Positions 29,401 to 35,427 of a stretch of DNA of 64,000 bases are shown piece by piece. Numbering within the stretch: position 1 is the first letter of the stretch; each line of letters starts with the position of its first letter. The translations under genes and the position numbers were made by a program. The notes under the pieces are model-generated. The model was given only the letters and a program-made list of their open reading frames with translations, was not told the DNA's origin and ran no database searches. The stretch is taken from the NCBI GenBank assembly GCA_965220985.1, contig OZ244854.1, forward strand, positions 3,844,001 through 3,908,000, read 5' to 3'. Origin of the DNA: JAPPHA01 sp965220985. Lineage in GTDB: Bacteria > Pseudomonadota > Alphaproteobacteria > Rhodobacterales > Rhodobacteraceae.

Positions 29401-29405
29401 TTCAT
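20418..29405 (-). CDS. Giant autotransporter adhesin with 21 cadherin-like repeats
   Basis: About 2995 residues. Parts in order: signal peptide (cut after AGTAGA-type site near residue 45), a fibronectin III-like domain (about 50-210), 21 tandem He_PIG/dystroglycan cadherin-like repeats (213-2244), two further cadherin-like domains (about 2245-2485), a low-complexity linker, and a C-terminal autotransporter beta-barrel (about 2629-2995) starting at SIWGRGTVSS and ending in aromatic RIRMRW, as outer-membrane proteins do. Each repeat carries Asp-rich DADSDTLSY calcium-type loops. The role is surface adhesion or biofilm formation (inference from class). The start at 29405 is chosen for the signal peptide; its ribosome site is weak. 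It is transcribed away from the tRNA-Ser. Confidence 0.85.
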   Translation of the reverse strand: MKRGKGVVAQVFSPRLFVPSPCHQRTRWLAFFALWAILLAGTAGAHQVETPISTSAPTNVRVAADTEGLALTVTWDWDHAPGSCDLEHWSSAFEINYRKTTVDWRTARSPNQVTQQNPNDVASGAYEDTLTSSGSIRDRSFTINNSAEGRFPHQQNGQIGVELEAGATYEVRVRTVSGDSDCADHGSGGHNNFHKPESDWSSVFTETVENVPNAPRIDNRIPDQTATAGTAFSYVFPANTFSDPDNDPLSYTAELSDGSALPSWLSFTSATRSFSGTPTSGGTISVKVTASDGSDGEGSISDTFDIAVNAAPTVANAIPDQVATVGIEFSYAFPANTFADADNDTLSYTAEQSDGSALPSWLSFASSTRGFSGTPQSADADAGTVSVLVTATDGKGGTVSDTFDIAVNTSPTVANAIPDQVATVGTAFSYVVPANTFSDTDGDALNFSAELSDGGALPSWLTFAASSRSFSGTPTSGGTISVKVTASDGRGGSVSDTFDIAVNSVPTVANEIPDQTATVGSAFSFAFPANTFADADSDSLSYSAELSDGSPLPSWLTFTASSRSFSGTPTSGGTISVRVTASDGRGGAVSDTFDIAANTVPTVANEIPDQTATVGIAFSYAFLANTFADADSDTLSYTAELSDGSALPSWLMFTASSRSFSGTPTSGGTISVKLTASDGRGGTVSDTFDIAVNSVPTVANEIPDQTATVGIAFSYAFPTNTFADADSDSLSYSAELSDGSPLPSWLTFTASSRSFSGTPTSGGTISVRVTASDGRGATVSDIFDIAVNTVPTIESEIPDQVATVGIAFSYAFPANTFADADNDTLSYTAEQSDGNALPSWLSFASSTRGFSGTPQSPDADAGTVSVRVTASDGRGGTVSDTFDIEVNTAPKVANAVPDQVATVGTAFSYVLPADTFSDTDGDALSYTAELSDGSALPSWLTFTAALRRFAGTPTSGGTISVKVTASDGRGGTVSDTFDIAVNTVPTVANEIPDQTATVGIAFSYAFPTNTFSDVDGDTLSYTAEQSDGSALPSWLAFTAASRSFSGTPTSGGTISVEVTASDGRGGTVSDTFDIAVNTVPTVANEIPDQVATVGIAFSYAFPTNTFTDADSDTLSYTAEQSDGSALPSWLSFTAATRSFTGTPQSLDADAGTVSVRVTASDGRGGTVSDTFDVAVNTAPTVANAIPDQVATVGSAFNYAFPANSFADADNDTLSYTAELSDGSMLPSWLTFTATTRSFTGTPQSSDADAGTVSVKVTASDGRGGTVSDTFDIAVNTAPTVANAIPDQVATVGIAFSYAVSANTFADSDNDTLSYTAELSDGGGLPSWLTFAPATRSFTGTPQSSDADAGTVSVRVTASDGRGGTVSDTFDIAVNTAPTVANAIPDQVATVGIAFSYVVSANTFSDSDGDALSYTAELSDGSALPSWLRFTATTRSFAGTPTSGGTISVKVTASDGKGGTVNDTFDIAVNTVPTVANAIPDQVATVGSAFSYAFSTNTFSDADRDTLKYAAELSDGSVLPSWLMFAASSRSFSGTPTSGGTISVKVTASDGRGGTVSDTFDIAVNTVPTVANEIPDQTATVGSEFSYPFPANTFSDADGDTLIYSAELSGGGALPSWLRFTASSRSFSGTPTSGGTISVRVTARDGRGGTVNDNFDIAVNTVPTVANEIPDQTATVGSAFSYAFPTNTFSDADSDTLSYTAELSDGSPLPSWLTFTASSRSFSGTPQSSDAAAGTVSVRVTASDGRGGTVSDTFDVAVNNAPTVANAIPDQVATVGSAFNYAFPANSFADSDNDTLSYTAELSDGSALPSWLTFTATPRSFTGTPQSSDADAGTVSVRVTASDGRGGSVSDTFDIAVNIAPTVANAIPDQIATVGTAFNYAFPANTFADADNDTLSYTAELSDGNTLPSWLTFTATTRSFTGTPQSSDADAGTVSVRVTASDGRGGTVSDTFAISVNSVPTVANEIPDQAATVDVAFSYAFPASTFADADSDSLSYTGELSDGSPLPSWLTFTAASRSFTGTPTSGGTTSVKVTANDGRGGSVSDTFDIVVNTVPTVANEIPDQTATVDNAFSYTFPANTFADADSDTLRYTAEQSDGSPLPSWLSFTPGTRSFAGTLQSSDADAGSVSVQVTASDGRGGSVSDTFDIAVNTAPTVANEVPDQAATVGEAFSYIVPADTFADTDSDPLSYTAELSDGSELPSWLSFNPVTRSISGTPTSAARVSVVVTASDGKGGTASETFEIVVNATGNKFPSASDNAVQTRPNQYYTFQVDDFGFTDSDGDSLAQVKIETWPTSGKGELRLEGESSPIRSEMRIGRTDILDGKLEYRPPKDKYGDGFASFTFKVNDGYVDSDAVYTMTIDVINSSPVVSDSSVRMPPRRSPDDPGYVFKASDFRYSDPDGDALSSITIGDPGSLPEGSLLQLNGVNVSAGQEVTIAHLDAGALVFTPRVDAQMRNYAMFTFKAKDEVSESGEAVMRIHVSNLSSDRVVSAWLSRFGRTAADQAVDAVRSRIDMNRAPVPHGEAVLQVNLAGQDVLPKDPGMSDAPGRSRVTRVAGAMGSDERPSGFSGAGLDAGSAGHILRGHESWYSPRGETRDAGRETAVRGLDVDMLRGSSFSHSSGDAGTSVRSIWGRGTVSSFEGREGALDVDGDVNSLMLGVDTSSSDRVLGVMFSHSWGTGEYSDGKAEDGEIDSSLYGIYPYASHRLNERITIWGTAGYAQGELELKREGEATLSADTDMLMLAGGLRGVWREANGGWPALALVGDGMYVRSGSDAVGDELAKTQTDVSRLRFGMESSWNALKSGEGWLRPSARMNLRHDGGDAEKGLGAELEGSLEWMDPVRGISANVQARGMLMHQEDEYREHSISGSFSWDPRPETQRGATLEIASGLRGSDTDVVGRRIEEGVGGTVNVNEGDHAQYWRMDVGYGFGVLGDRFVSIPGFGVGWSENVHEYTLGWQLRRDDSDGFDAMLEVAQQHAEDGQSQHGIGVRIRMRW
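22674..28769 (-). repeat. Tandem array of 21 cadherin-like coding repeats
   Basis: The 6096 bases encode 21 repeats of about 95 or 99 residues. Each begins N-x-x-P-T-V-A-N, followed by IPDQ-x-ATVG, then LPSWLTF, and ends SDTFDIAV. Two forms exist: a short one with GTPTSGGTISV and a long one with GTPQSSDADAGTVSV. Reading from the N-terminus the order is S L S S S S L S S L L L S S S L L L S L S (12 short, 9 long). Near-identical neighbours point to repeat duplication and gene conversion. Open frames on the plus strand across this stretch are shadows of the repeats. Confidence 0.9.
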
Positions 29406-29598
29406 GCAAACATGGCGGAGTGTGTCAGACAGATGGCCGCACCATCGCCGGGACATTCCGGAGATTGCTTGTCTGCTCTGGACATCCGTAACTGCAAGGC
29501 CTTCACGAAAAATCATCACTGCCATCTCCAAGACCAATTTCCGATGTCGAACGCGCGCAACAAAAAACCGGTTCAAGCGAACCGGAGATTTCGCAATT

Positions 29599-29688
29599 TG
29601 GCGGAGAGACAGGGATTCGAACCCTGGAGACGGTTCCCCGCCTACACGCGTTCCAGGCGTGCGCCTTCGACCACTCGGCCACCTCTCC
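29599..29688 (-). tRNA. tRNA-Ser (anticodon GGA)
   Basis: Reading the minus strand, the acceptor arm starts GGAGAGG and pairs with CTCTCC before discriminator G and an encoded CCA. The anticodon loop CTGGAAC gives GGA. The T-loop is GGTTCGAATCC and a long variable arm of the class II type is present. The gene's 3' end faces the adhesin gene and its 5' end faces a decayed mobile-island remnant. Confidence 0.95.
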
Positions 29689-29716
29689 GACTGTTAGCGT
29701 CCCAATATACCGAGGG

Positions 29717-30127
29717 CTACCCAACAGCAAGACGCGACCGGTGGGCGATTCTCTGCAAACAACTTCGCCGAAACAGTTCTTTGCCAATCGGGTCCTCGCC
29801 AGCAGATGCGATGTTGTCAGCGATCTGGGCGAGCCTTGCCCGGTCCCTGTCGATGCGCTTGGGTAGTTCGGCGATGACCGTGACACCGTCATCTTCGAAG
29901 CGGATCGTGCCGGTTTCCGTGCCAGAACCATGGCACGATGACTGGGCGCGGTCCGCGTGTTTCAGGCAAATCGCGCCATTGAGCCAGTCCGAGAGGGCCT
30001 TGGCCTGCGCCATCTGTTGATCGGCCGCGTCTTTCTGCATGGCCAGCAGATCCGCAGGCAGCGCGGCGACCTCGCTCACGGGCGTGCGAGGAATGTCGGC
30101 GATGGTGATGCGGTTGGAATTCGTCAA
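29717..30127 (-). CDS. Truncated mobile-island ORF downstream of AlpA-like gene
   Basis: About 136 residues of a conserved but unnamed protein that commonly follows AlpA-like genes in rhodobacterial islands. Visible parts: NRITIADIPRTPVSEVAALP at the start, a helical region QQMAQAKALSDWLNGAI, then GTIRFEDDGVTVIAELPKRI. After AGEDP near residue 115 the sequence loses its character and runs out toward the tRNA, so the C-terminus is probably lost. The start is uncertain: a TTG at 30127 has GAAGGGGGG before it; an ATG at 30148 has none. Function unknown. Confidence 0.5.
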   Translation of the reverse strand: MTNSNRITIADIPRTPVSEVAALPADLLAMQKDAADQQMAQAKALSDWLNGAICLKHADRAQSSCHGSGTETGTIRFEDDGVTVIAELPKRIDRDRARLAQIADNIASAGEDPIGKELFRRSCLQRIAHRSRLAVG

Positions 30128-30347
30128 GTCGCCCCCCTTCACGGACATCGGGCGATGGGGTTCGTGATCCGCGCCGCGGATCTGTTCGGCCTCGAAAGCC
30201 TCGACACCTTCGAGGCGGTAGATCACCCGGCCGCCAATCTTGATGAATTTCGGGGCTTCGGCCGTTCCACCGCCAGCGATCCAGCGTGCAGTGCGAGATG
30301 ATCCAGCGAGCCGGCAGCTCGATCTGGGAAAGGTGCCTGATCGCCAT
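30128..30347 (-). pseudogene. AlpA-like helix-turn-helix (excisionase-type) gene, frameshifted
   Basis: A strong ribosome site (AAGGAGG) precedes the ATG at 30347. The first frame reads MAIRHLSQIELPARW and on to TLDRWRWNG, the second PKFIKIGGRVIYRLEGVEAF. Joined they make the small winged DNA-binding protein of the AlpA/MerR_17 type found in prophages and integrated islands, where it regulates excision. The shift lies near 30255-30265. After it the frame runs straight into the next ORF without a stop, so a second small lesion is likely. Confidence 0.65.
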
Positions 30348-30453
30348 GTGAACCTCCTTGGGATTTCTGCGAACACTTGCGGGTTCGACATGGCGGAGAG
30401 CGTCGGAGGTGCTGAGTAGGCGAAAGGGGTGCGTGCGGAGAGGAATTCAATTT

Positions 30454-30480
30454 GTCAGAAAAATCCGCTATGTTTCTGAC
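30454..30480. promoter_or_regulatory. Predicted autoregulatory operator of the DUF6088 antitoxin gene
   Basis: An inverted repeat GTCAGAAA (30454-30461) and TTTCTGAC (30473-30480) with an 11-base spacer containing a TATGTT that could be part of a -10 box. A third half-site TTTCTGAC lies at 30518-30525 inside the start of the gene. AbiEi antitoxins are known to repress their own promoters by binding inverted repeats, so this fits. Confidence 0.55.
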
Positions 30481-30507
30481 TAGAGAAGGCTGAAGAGGAC
30501 CGCCCAT

Positions 30508-31131
30508 ATGTCTGGTATTTCTGACAGAATCATGAAACGCATTCGCTCGAAGGGCCGCGGACAGTGGGTTTGTACCCCCAAGGACTTCCTCGACCTCGGC
30601 AGCCGTGAGGCTGTCGATCAAGCGTTGTCGCGCCTGGCAAAGAGTGGTGATCTGCGTCGGGTCGGCCGAGGGCTCTACGATCTGCCTCGCACCTGCGACG
30701 TTCTGAAGCGGCCCGCACCGGTCGATTTGGACAAGGCAGTTGCTGCACTCGCGCGGCGCGACAGCGCTCGCGTCATGCCCGACGGCATCGCCGCGGCAAA
30801 CCAGCTGGGCCTGACCAATGCTGTCCCCGCAAAGGCAAGCTATGTGACGGACGGAGCGACGCGGGACGTGAAGATCGGCAATCGGACCGTGAGGCTGCGG
30901 CATGCAGGTCCGAGTGTGATGGCATGGTCGGGCAAGACCTCCGCGCCAGTCGCACTGGCTCTGCGGTGGCTCGGGCCACAAGCAGCGCTGGACACACGGG
31001 TTGCGGCCACGCTCAAGCGCAAGCTGCCAGATGCCGTGAAAAGGGACCTCGTCCGTAACATCGGTAGCCTGCCGAGCTGGGCTGCACCCATCGTGCACAG
31101 CATTGTCGATCCGCTGATCACCACACCATGA
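30508..31131 (+). CDS. AbiEi-like type IV antitoxin (DUF6088 family)
   Basis: A 207-residue protein. The N-terminal winged helix (SDRIMKRIRSKGRGQWVCTP to RVGRGLYDLPR) is the AbiEi-type DNA-binding domain; the following part up to KIGNRTVRLRHAGP is the antitoxin C-terminal domain. AGAGGA stands nine bases before the ATG. In intact pairs the next gene encodes the AbiEii nucleotidyltransferase toxin, and here the stop overlaps a following ATG (ATGA) exactly as expected, but the toxin is truncated (see 31128). The gene is therefore an orphan antitoxin within an island remnant. Confidence 0.8.
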   Translation: MSGISDRIMKRIRSKGRGQWVCTPKDFLDLGSREAVDQALSRLAKSGDLRRVGRGLYDLPRTCDVLKRPAPVDLDKAVAALARRDSARVMPDGIAAANQLGLTNAVPAKASYVTDGATRDVKIGNRTVRLRHAGPSVMAWSGKTSAPVALALRWLGPQAALDTRVAATLKRKLPDAVKRDLVRNIGSLPSWAAPIVHSIVDPLITTP

Positions 31132-31286
31132 GCGAGAGCTATACGCGGTCTCTCGCGCTTCCTGATCGCGACCGGAATACAAGCGGCGCTGACATTTGCC
31201 TCGCGACCCTCCCACGCTTTGACAAGGCGCCTGATGATAGCGATCCGCTACGAACCCAACGATTGCAGACGGTTGCCCGCCAATAA
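31128..31286 (+). pseudogene. Truncated AbiEii-type toxin gene
   Basis: The frame starts in an ATGA overlap with the antitoxin and reads MSESYTRSLALPDRDR, which looks like the N-terminus of AbiEii-type nucleotidyltransferases. After about 16 residues the likeness ends and the frame stops after 52 codons without any nucleotidyltransferase motif. I read this as a deletion that removed nearly the whole toxin. The likeness is from memory of the family and needs a database comparison. Confidence 0.5.
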
Positions 31287-31307
31287 TGGTCACCGACGCC
31301 AGTTCAC

Positions 31308-32045
31308 CTACGGACGGGTGTTTGGCAAGGGATCGACAGGGTGAATGTTGACCCGCCGGTTCAGGCGGCTCTTCTTTTCGACTTTCCCAAGGCGCAGTCG
31401 GCCGATTTCTGTCGTCGTCCGCACATGGGTGCCCCCGCACGGTTGAAGGTCGACGAGGCTGTCGTTCTTGCTGATCCGAACCAGCCGAACCTTGCCGCGG
31501 CCGCTCGGAGGCTTGACCGACATCGTCTTGACCAGCCCGGGATTGGCCGCAAGCTCCTCGTCAGAAATCCATTCATCGGTAATCTCAAGATCGCGCTCGA
31601 CCAGTTCGTTCAGCGCGTCCTCGATTGCCTGCTTGTCTTCAGGCGCATCGGGCATGTCAAAGTCAAGCCGACCCTTCTCAGCCGAAATCTGCCCGCCCGT
31701 CACCGGCAAAGGGATGACCACCGACAACAGATGCAAGGCGGAATGAACGCGCATGTGGGCAAACCGTCTGTCCCAGTTGATCCGTTGCAGGACCGAAACA
31801 CCGATGGGCAAGTCGACCGGAGCTTCGGGCACGAGAATGATGTCTTCTCCTTCACCCTTGACCGTCGTGGCAATCCTGACTGTCTTGCCGTCGTGAATGA
31901 TCTCGCCGGAGTCCCCCGGCTGGCCGCCTCCGGTCGGATAGAACAGCGATCGATCCAGAATGATGCCGCCACGATCATTGACGGCAACGACTGTCGCCTC
32001 CGCCTCCGTGAGATATGCGTCTTGCGTGAACAATGCTGTGGTCAT
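31308..32045 (-). CDS. Alanyl-tRNA editing protein (AlaX type)
   Basis: A 245-residue stand-alone editing domain. The zinc ligands are visible as HSALH (His101, His105) and CGGTH (Cys203, His207). The N-terminal FYPTGGGQPGDSG is the glycine-rich motif of the AlaRS second additional domain, which marks AlaX-M proteins. Such enzymes hydrolyse tRNA(Ala) mischarged with serine or glycine. AAGGA precedes the ATG. It lies upstream of no clear operon partner; cysteine synthase starts on the same strand further upstream and ends 90 bases before it. Confidence 0.9.
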   Translation of the reverse strand: MTTALFTQDAYLTEAEATVVAVNDRGGIILDRSLFYPTGGGQPGDSGEIIHDGKTVRIATTVKGEGEDIILVPEAPVDLPIGVSVLQRINWDRRFAHMRVHSALHLLSVVIPLPVTGGQISAEKGRLDFDMPDAPEDKQAIEDALNELVERDLEITDEWISDEELAANPGLVKTMSVKPPSGRGKVRLVRISKNDSLVDLQPCGGTHVRTTTEIGRLRLGKVEKKSRLNRRVNIHPVDPLPNTRP

Positions 32046-32135
32046 TCAACCGATTCCTTCACTTTTGCGCCTGGGTACATGCGTCTGTTCGCCTCATGAC
32101 CGGACAGGCCAAGCCCTCATCATGCGACAGTCCCG

Positions 32136-33182
32136 TCAATCGTCGCCTTCGACATAGACTGTGGGCAACTCGGGAACCTTCGCGTCAAGCCACGCAGGCA
32201 CAGGCAATCCCTTCGACCGCAGAAACGCAGGATTGAACAGCTTGGACTGGTAACGAGTGCCATAATCGCAGAGGACCGTGACAATCACGTGGCCCGGTCC
32301 GAGATCGTGGGCCAGGCGAATGGCCCCGGCGACATTGATGCCAGACGAACCGCCGAGGCAAAGCCCTTCGTCCTGCAAGAGCGAAAACACCAGTTCCAAC
32401 GCCTCCGCGTCAGGAATCCGGTAGGGAAAGTCGACCTCCAGGCCATCGAGGTTTCCCGTGATGCGACCCTGACCGATCCCTTCGGTGACCGAAGACCCTT
32501 CTGCCTTCATCTCTCCGTGTGCGTAATAGTTGTAGAGAGCAGCACCCTCGGGGTCTGCCAGTCCGATCTTCACGGTATGATTGCGGGCTCGGAGGCCTAC
32601 TGCAACTCCGGCAAGCGTCCCGCCGGTACCAACCGCACAGATGAAACCGTCAACCTTGCCGTCGGTCTGCTTCCAGATTTCCCGAGAGGTCGTCTCGATG
32701 TGAATTCCTCGGTTGGCAACATTGTCGAACTGGTTCGCCCAGATGGCGCCGTTTTTTGTTGATTTCGCAAGCACATCCGCCAAACGCCCCGAGTAGCGAA
32801 CGTAGTTGTTGGGATCGCGATAAGGCACTGCTGGCACTTCGATGAGATGAGCGCCTGCAAGGCGAAGCATCTGCTTCTTCTCGTCGCTTTGGGTCTCGGG
32901 AATCACGATGACGGTGCGGTAACCGAGCGAGCCGCCAACAAGAGCCAGCCCGATTCCGGTATTCCCCGCAGTTCCCTCGACAATTGTCCCCCCGGGCTGA
33001 AGAACGCCTCGTCTTTCAGCATCTTTGATGATGCCAAGAGCGGCACGATCCTTGACCGACTGCCCCGGATTCATGAATTCGGCCTTTCCGAGGATTTCGC
33101 ACCCGGTCATCTCCGACGCATGTTTCAGGCGGATCAACGGCGTGTTTCCGACCGCCTCTGCCAAGTCTGATCTGATTTCCAT
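32136..33182 (-). CDS. cysK: Cysteine synthase A-like enzyme
   Basis: A 348-residue fold-type II PLP enzyme. Lys44 in NPGQSVKDR binds the cofactor; the substrate loop is EGTAGNTG (69-76), where many CysK proteins have TSGNTG; AVGTGGTLAG is the phosphate loop. The known reaction is O-acetylserine plus sulfide to cysteine. The TAGNTG form and the longer C-terminus resemble the alphaproteobacterial CysK/CBS-like branch, so use of a different activated serine cannot be excluded. Confidence 0.85.
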   Translation of the reverse strand: MEIRSDLAEAVGNTPLIRLKHASEMTGCEILGKAEFMNPGQSVKDRAALGIIKDAERRGVLQPGGTIVEGTAGNTGIGLALVGGSLGYRTVIVIPETQSDEKKQMLRLAGAHLIEVPAVPYRDPNNYVRYSGRLADVLAKSTKNGAIWANQFDNVANRGIHIETTSREIWKQTDGKVDGFICAVGTGGTLAGVAVGLRARNHTVKIGLADPEGAALYNYYAHGEMKAEGSSVTEGIGQGRITGNLDGLEVDFPYRIPDAEALELVFSLLQDEGLCLGGSSGINVAGAIRLAHDLGPGHVIVTVLCDYGTRYQSKLFNPAFLRSKGLPVPAWLDAKVPELPTVYVEGDD

Positions 33183-33349
33183 GTTCCACCCGAAGTCGCA
33201 AATTCAACGCAGGCACTCATAACTGCGCGTCTTCACACCATCAACCGTCACCGTGACGAACACCGGACAGGTTGTCAGTCGGAAGCCTTGGAACTGCCGG
33301 CACGCTGGAAAGCGGACAATCGTCGCGACAGTCTTTGCTCCAACCCGGA

Positions 33350-34300
33350 TCACATGACCACCAGCGACCCGATATAGGCGCAATATCCAGCGAGCAGGAT
33401 CCCACCCTCGGTTCGGCTGATTCGATGATGCGTCCACATGAACACGAACAGCACGATCGTCGTTCCGGCGAGCACCCACGCGTCATACTGGGCAATCTCG
33501 TCCGAAATCGGCAGCGGAACGATCAACCCCGTCAGGCCGGCGACCCCCGCGAGATTGAAAATGTTGCTACCGAGGACGTTCCCCAACGAAAGATCAGTCT
33601 GCTTGTGGTACGCCGCCACGATCGCCGTGACGAGTTCCGGCAAGGACGTCCCGATTGCAACGATCGTCAGGCCAATGATCTCGTCCGAGACCCCGAGCCG
33701 CATTGCAAGTTCGACCGAACCCGTAACGAGGCACTCGGCACCGGCAGCGATTGCGACAAAGCCCGCAAGAATTGCCACCAGCGTCTTGATCGGACTGATT
33801 TTTTCCTGGTCGGACGCGTCCACGTTGTCGATGATGTCATGAAGATCAGACGATGCCGACCTGGTCCCGGTTTTCGATGCAACCACGAGATAAACGCACA
33901 GCGACACAAGAAGAACTGCCGCGAAAAGGGTGTTCAACAAGCCTGTCAGACAGATGATCACGAAGAATGCCGTCACCATCAGCAATGTCACGCCGTCACG
34001 CAGCACCGCTCTCGTGTCCACGATTACCGGTGCGAACAGGGCGGGAAGCCCGACGACCAGCAGCGAATTTGCGATGTTGCTGCCCACAACGTTTCCGACA
34101 GCGAGGCCGGGCGAGCCCGACAGTGCAGCATTGATCGACACCACCACTTCGGGCAGCGATGTCCCCAATCCGACCACCGTGACGCCGACAACAAGCGGGG
34201 AAATCTTGAGCATGCGCGACAACTTGACCGACCCTCGAACCACGAGTTCGCCACCTATCGGCAGCAGGATCAGACCGATCAGAATCAACAGGAAAGTCAT
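33350..34300 (-). CDS. Calcium/sodium antiporter (CaCA family, YrbG-like)
   Basis: A 316-residue inner-membrane protein with about ten hydrophobic segments. The two alpha repeats are present as GTSLPEVVVSINAALSG with GNVVGSNIAN, and GTSLPELVTAIVAAYHK with GNVLGSNIFN, the inverted halves that form the cation path. An acidic loop (about residues 140-165, HDIIDNVDASDQEK) joins them. I start at the ATG at 34300; the 37 upstream residues in frame are not membrane-like. Confidence 0.9.
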   Translation of the reverse strand: MTFLLILIGLILLPIGGELVVRGSVKLSRMLKISPLVVGVTVVGLGTSLPEVVVSINAALSGSPGLAVGNVVGSNIANSLLVVGLPALFAPVIVDTRAVLRDGVTLLMVTAFFVIICLTGLLNTLFAAVLLVSLCVYLVVASKTGTRSASSDLHDIIDNVDASDQEKISPIKTLVAILAGFVAIAAGAECLVTGSVELAMRLGVSDEIIGLTIVAIGTSLPELVTAIVAAYHKQTDLSLGNVLGSNIFNLAGVAGLTGLIVPLPISDEIAQYDAWVLAGTTIVLFVFMWTHHRISRTEGGILLAGYCAYIGSLVVM

Positions 34301-34788
34301 CGCCGTTCCCAACTCGTCGCACCGGTGCCAAGCGCACAGGCGGCACTCGTGTGGTGTAACCGTAATGAATGCAAGCCCGAATGCCTGCGGAGGCCGTTGC
34401 GAGCCACCCAAGCGCTGCTTGGGGTAACAAAGAGGCTGTCGGGTTACGGCGCTGCCGAGCCATCATGTGGTGCGGGTCACCGCCAATTGAAAGCTGCCAG
34501 TACCAAAAATTTGCCGATTGGCAATTCCGAGCCGCCAAAATGTCCTGACTTGCACCACGCTCGCGCCACACCCGCAGTCCCCCGTGCAATGTCCCTCCGG
34601 TTGAGCCCGCTTCCTCAAGATTCGCGTGTTGCACGAAATGGCATTGGGAGCCGCCGCCGAATGTGGTAGCCTTTTTCTCACGCGAGACGATCAGCGCTCG
34701 GTCTGCGAGTTGTGCAAGCATCGCCAACCGAACGCGTCGCGCTGAGCAGCACAATTGGACGAAAAAACGAAATTGACGGATCAGATCA
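34301..34788. other. 488-base stretch without a supported gene
   Basis: This lies between the divergently transcribed antiporter and SRPBCC genes. The open frames here are short, lack ribosome sites and show no recognisable protein. No clear hairpin, RNA gene or repeat is visible. Promoters for both flanking genes must be inside. Confidence 0.5.
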
Positions 34789-35286
34789 ATGGCGAAACTG
34801 CCGACCTACACCCTCGAACGTGTCTTTGACGCACCCCGCCATCTTGTCTGGAAAGCCTGGACAGCCGCTGACATCGTTTCGCACTGGTACGGACCCGGCG
34901 TCGAAACCATCATCCACGAACTCGATGTCAAACCGGGAGGTCAGTGGCTCCTGGAAATGCGCATGGGCGAAAACTCGCACCACCAGCGTGTGGATTACGT
35001 CGCCGTCGATCCGGGCACGAGCTTCTCGTCGATCCAGTTCGTCACCGACGACAAGTGGAACCCGATTGCCAACCCGATGATGCCAAACTGGCCCCAACAG
35101 ATCCGACTTGATCTGAGCCTCGAAGATCAGGGCGATCAGACACGAATGCTGATGACCTGGACGCCCCACGAGGCAACCGAAGAGGAAATCGAGTGCTTTG
35201 CCAATGCCGTCGGCAACATGGATGGTGGATGGCAAGCCGGAATGAACTTGCTGGCCGAGCAGCTCGAGACATTGAAAAAGTCCTGA
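34789..35286 (+). CDS. SRPBCC/AHSA1-domain protein
   Basis: A 165-residue helix-grip protein. The start ERVFDAPRHLVWKAWTAAD and SHWYGPG followed by LDVKPGGQWLLEMR are the AHSA1 family pattern, and GWQAGMNLLAEQLE closes the C-terminal helix. Members bind small hydrophobic ligands or help protein folding; the role of this one is unknown. It stands alone; the gene after it is on the opposite strand. Confidence 0.85.
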   Translation: MAKLPTYTLERVFDAPRHLVWKAWTAADIVSHWYGPGVETIIHELDVKPGGQWLLEMRMGENSHHQRVDYVAVDPGTSFSSIQFVTDDKWNPIANPMMPNWPQQIRLDLSLEDQGDQTRMLMTWTPHEATEEEIECFANAVGNMDGGWQAGMNLLAEQLETLKKS

Positions 35287-35427
35287 GCCCCAAGACCGTT
35301 TGCCGACAGAAACCGGCGTGAGGGGAAACAACCTTTTCGGCAGCCCCTTCCCCGAACGGTCCCATGATCGTCCGCACGCGCCCTCGCGAATCGAGATCCC
35401 CACGAAGGCCTGTTCGTCACCGCATCG

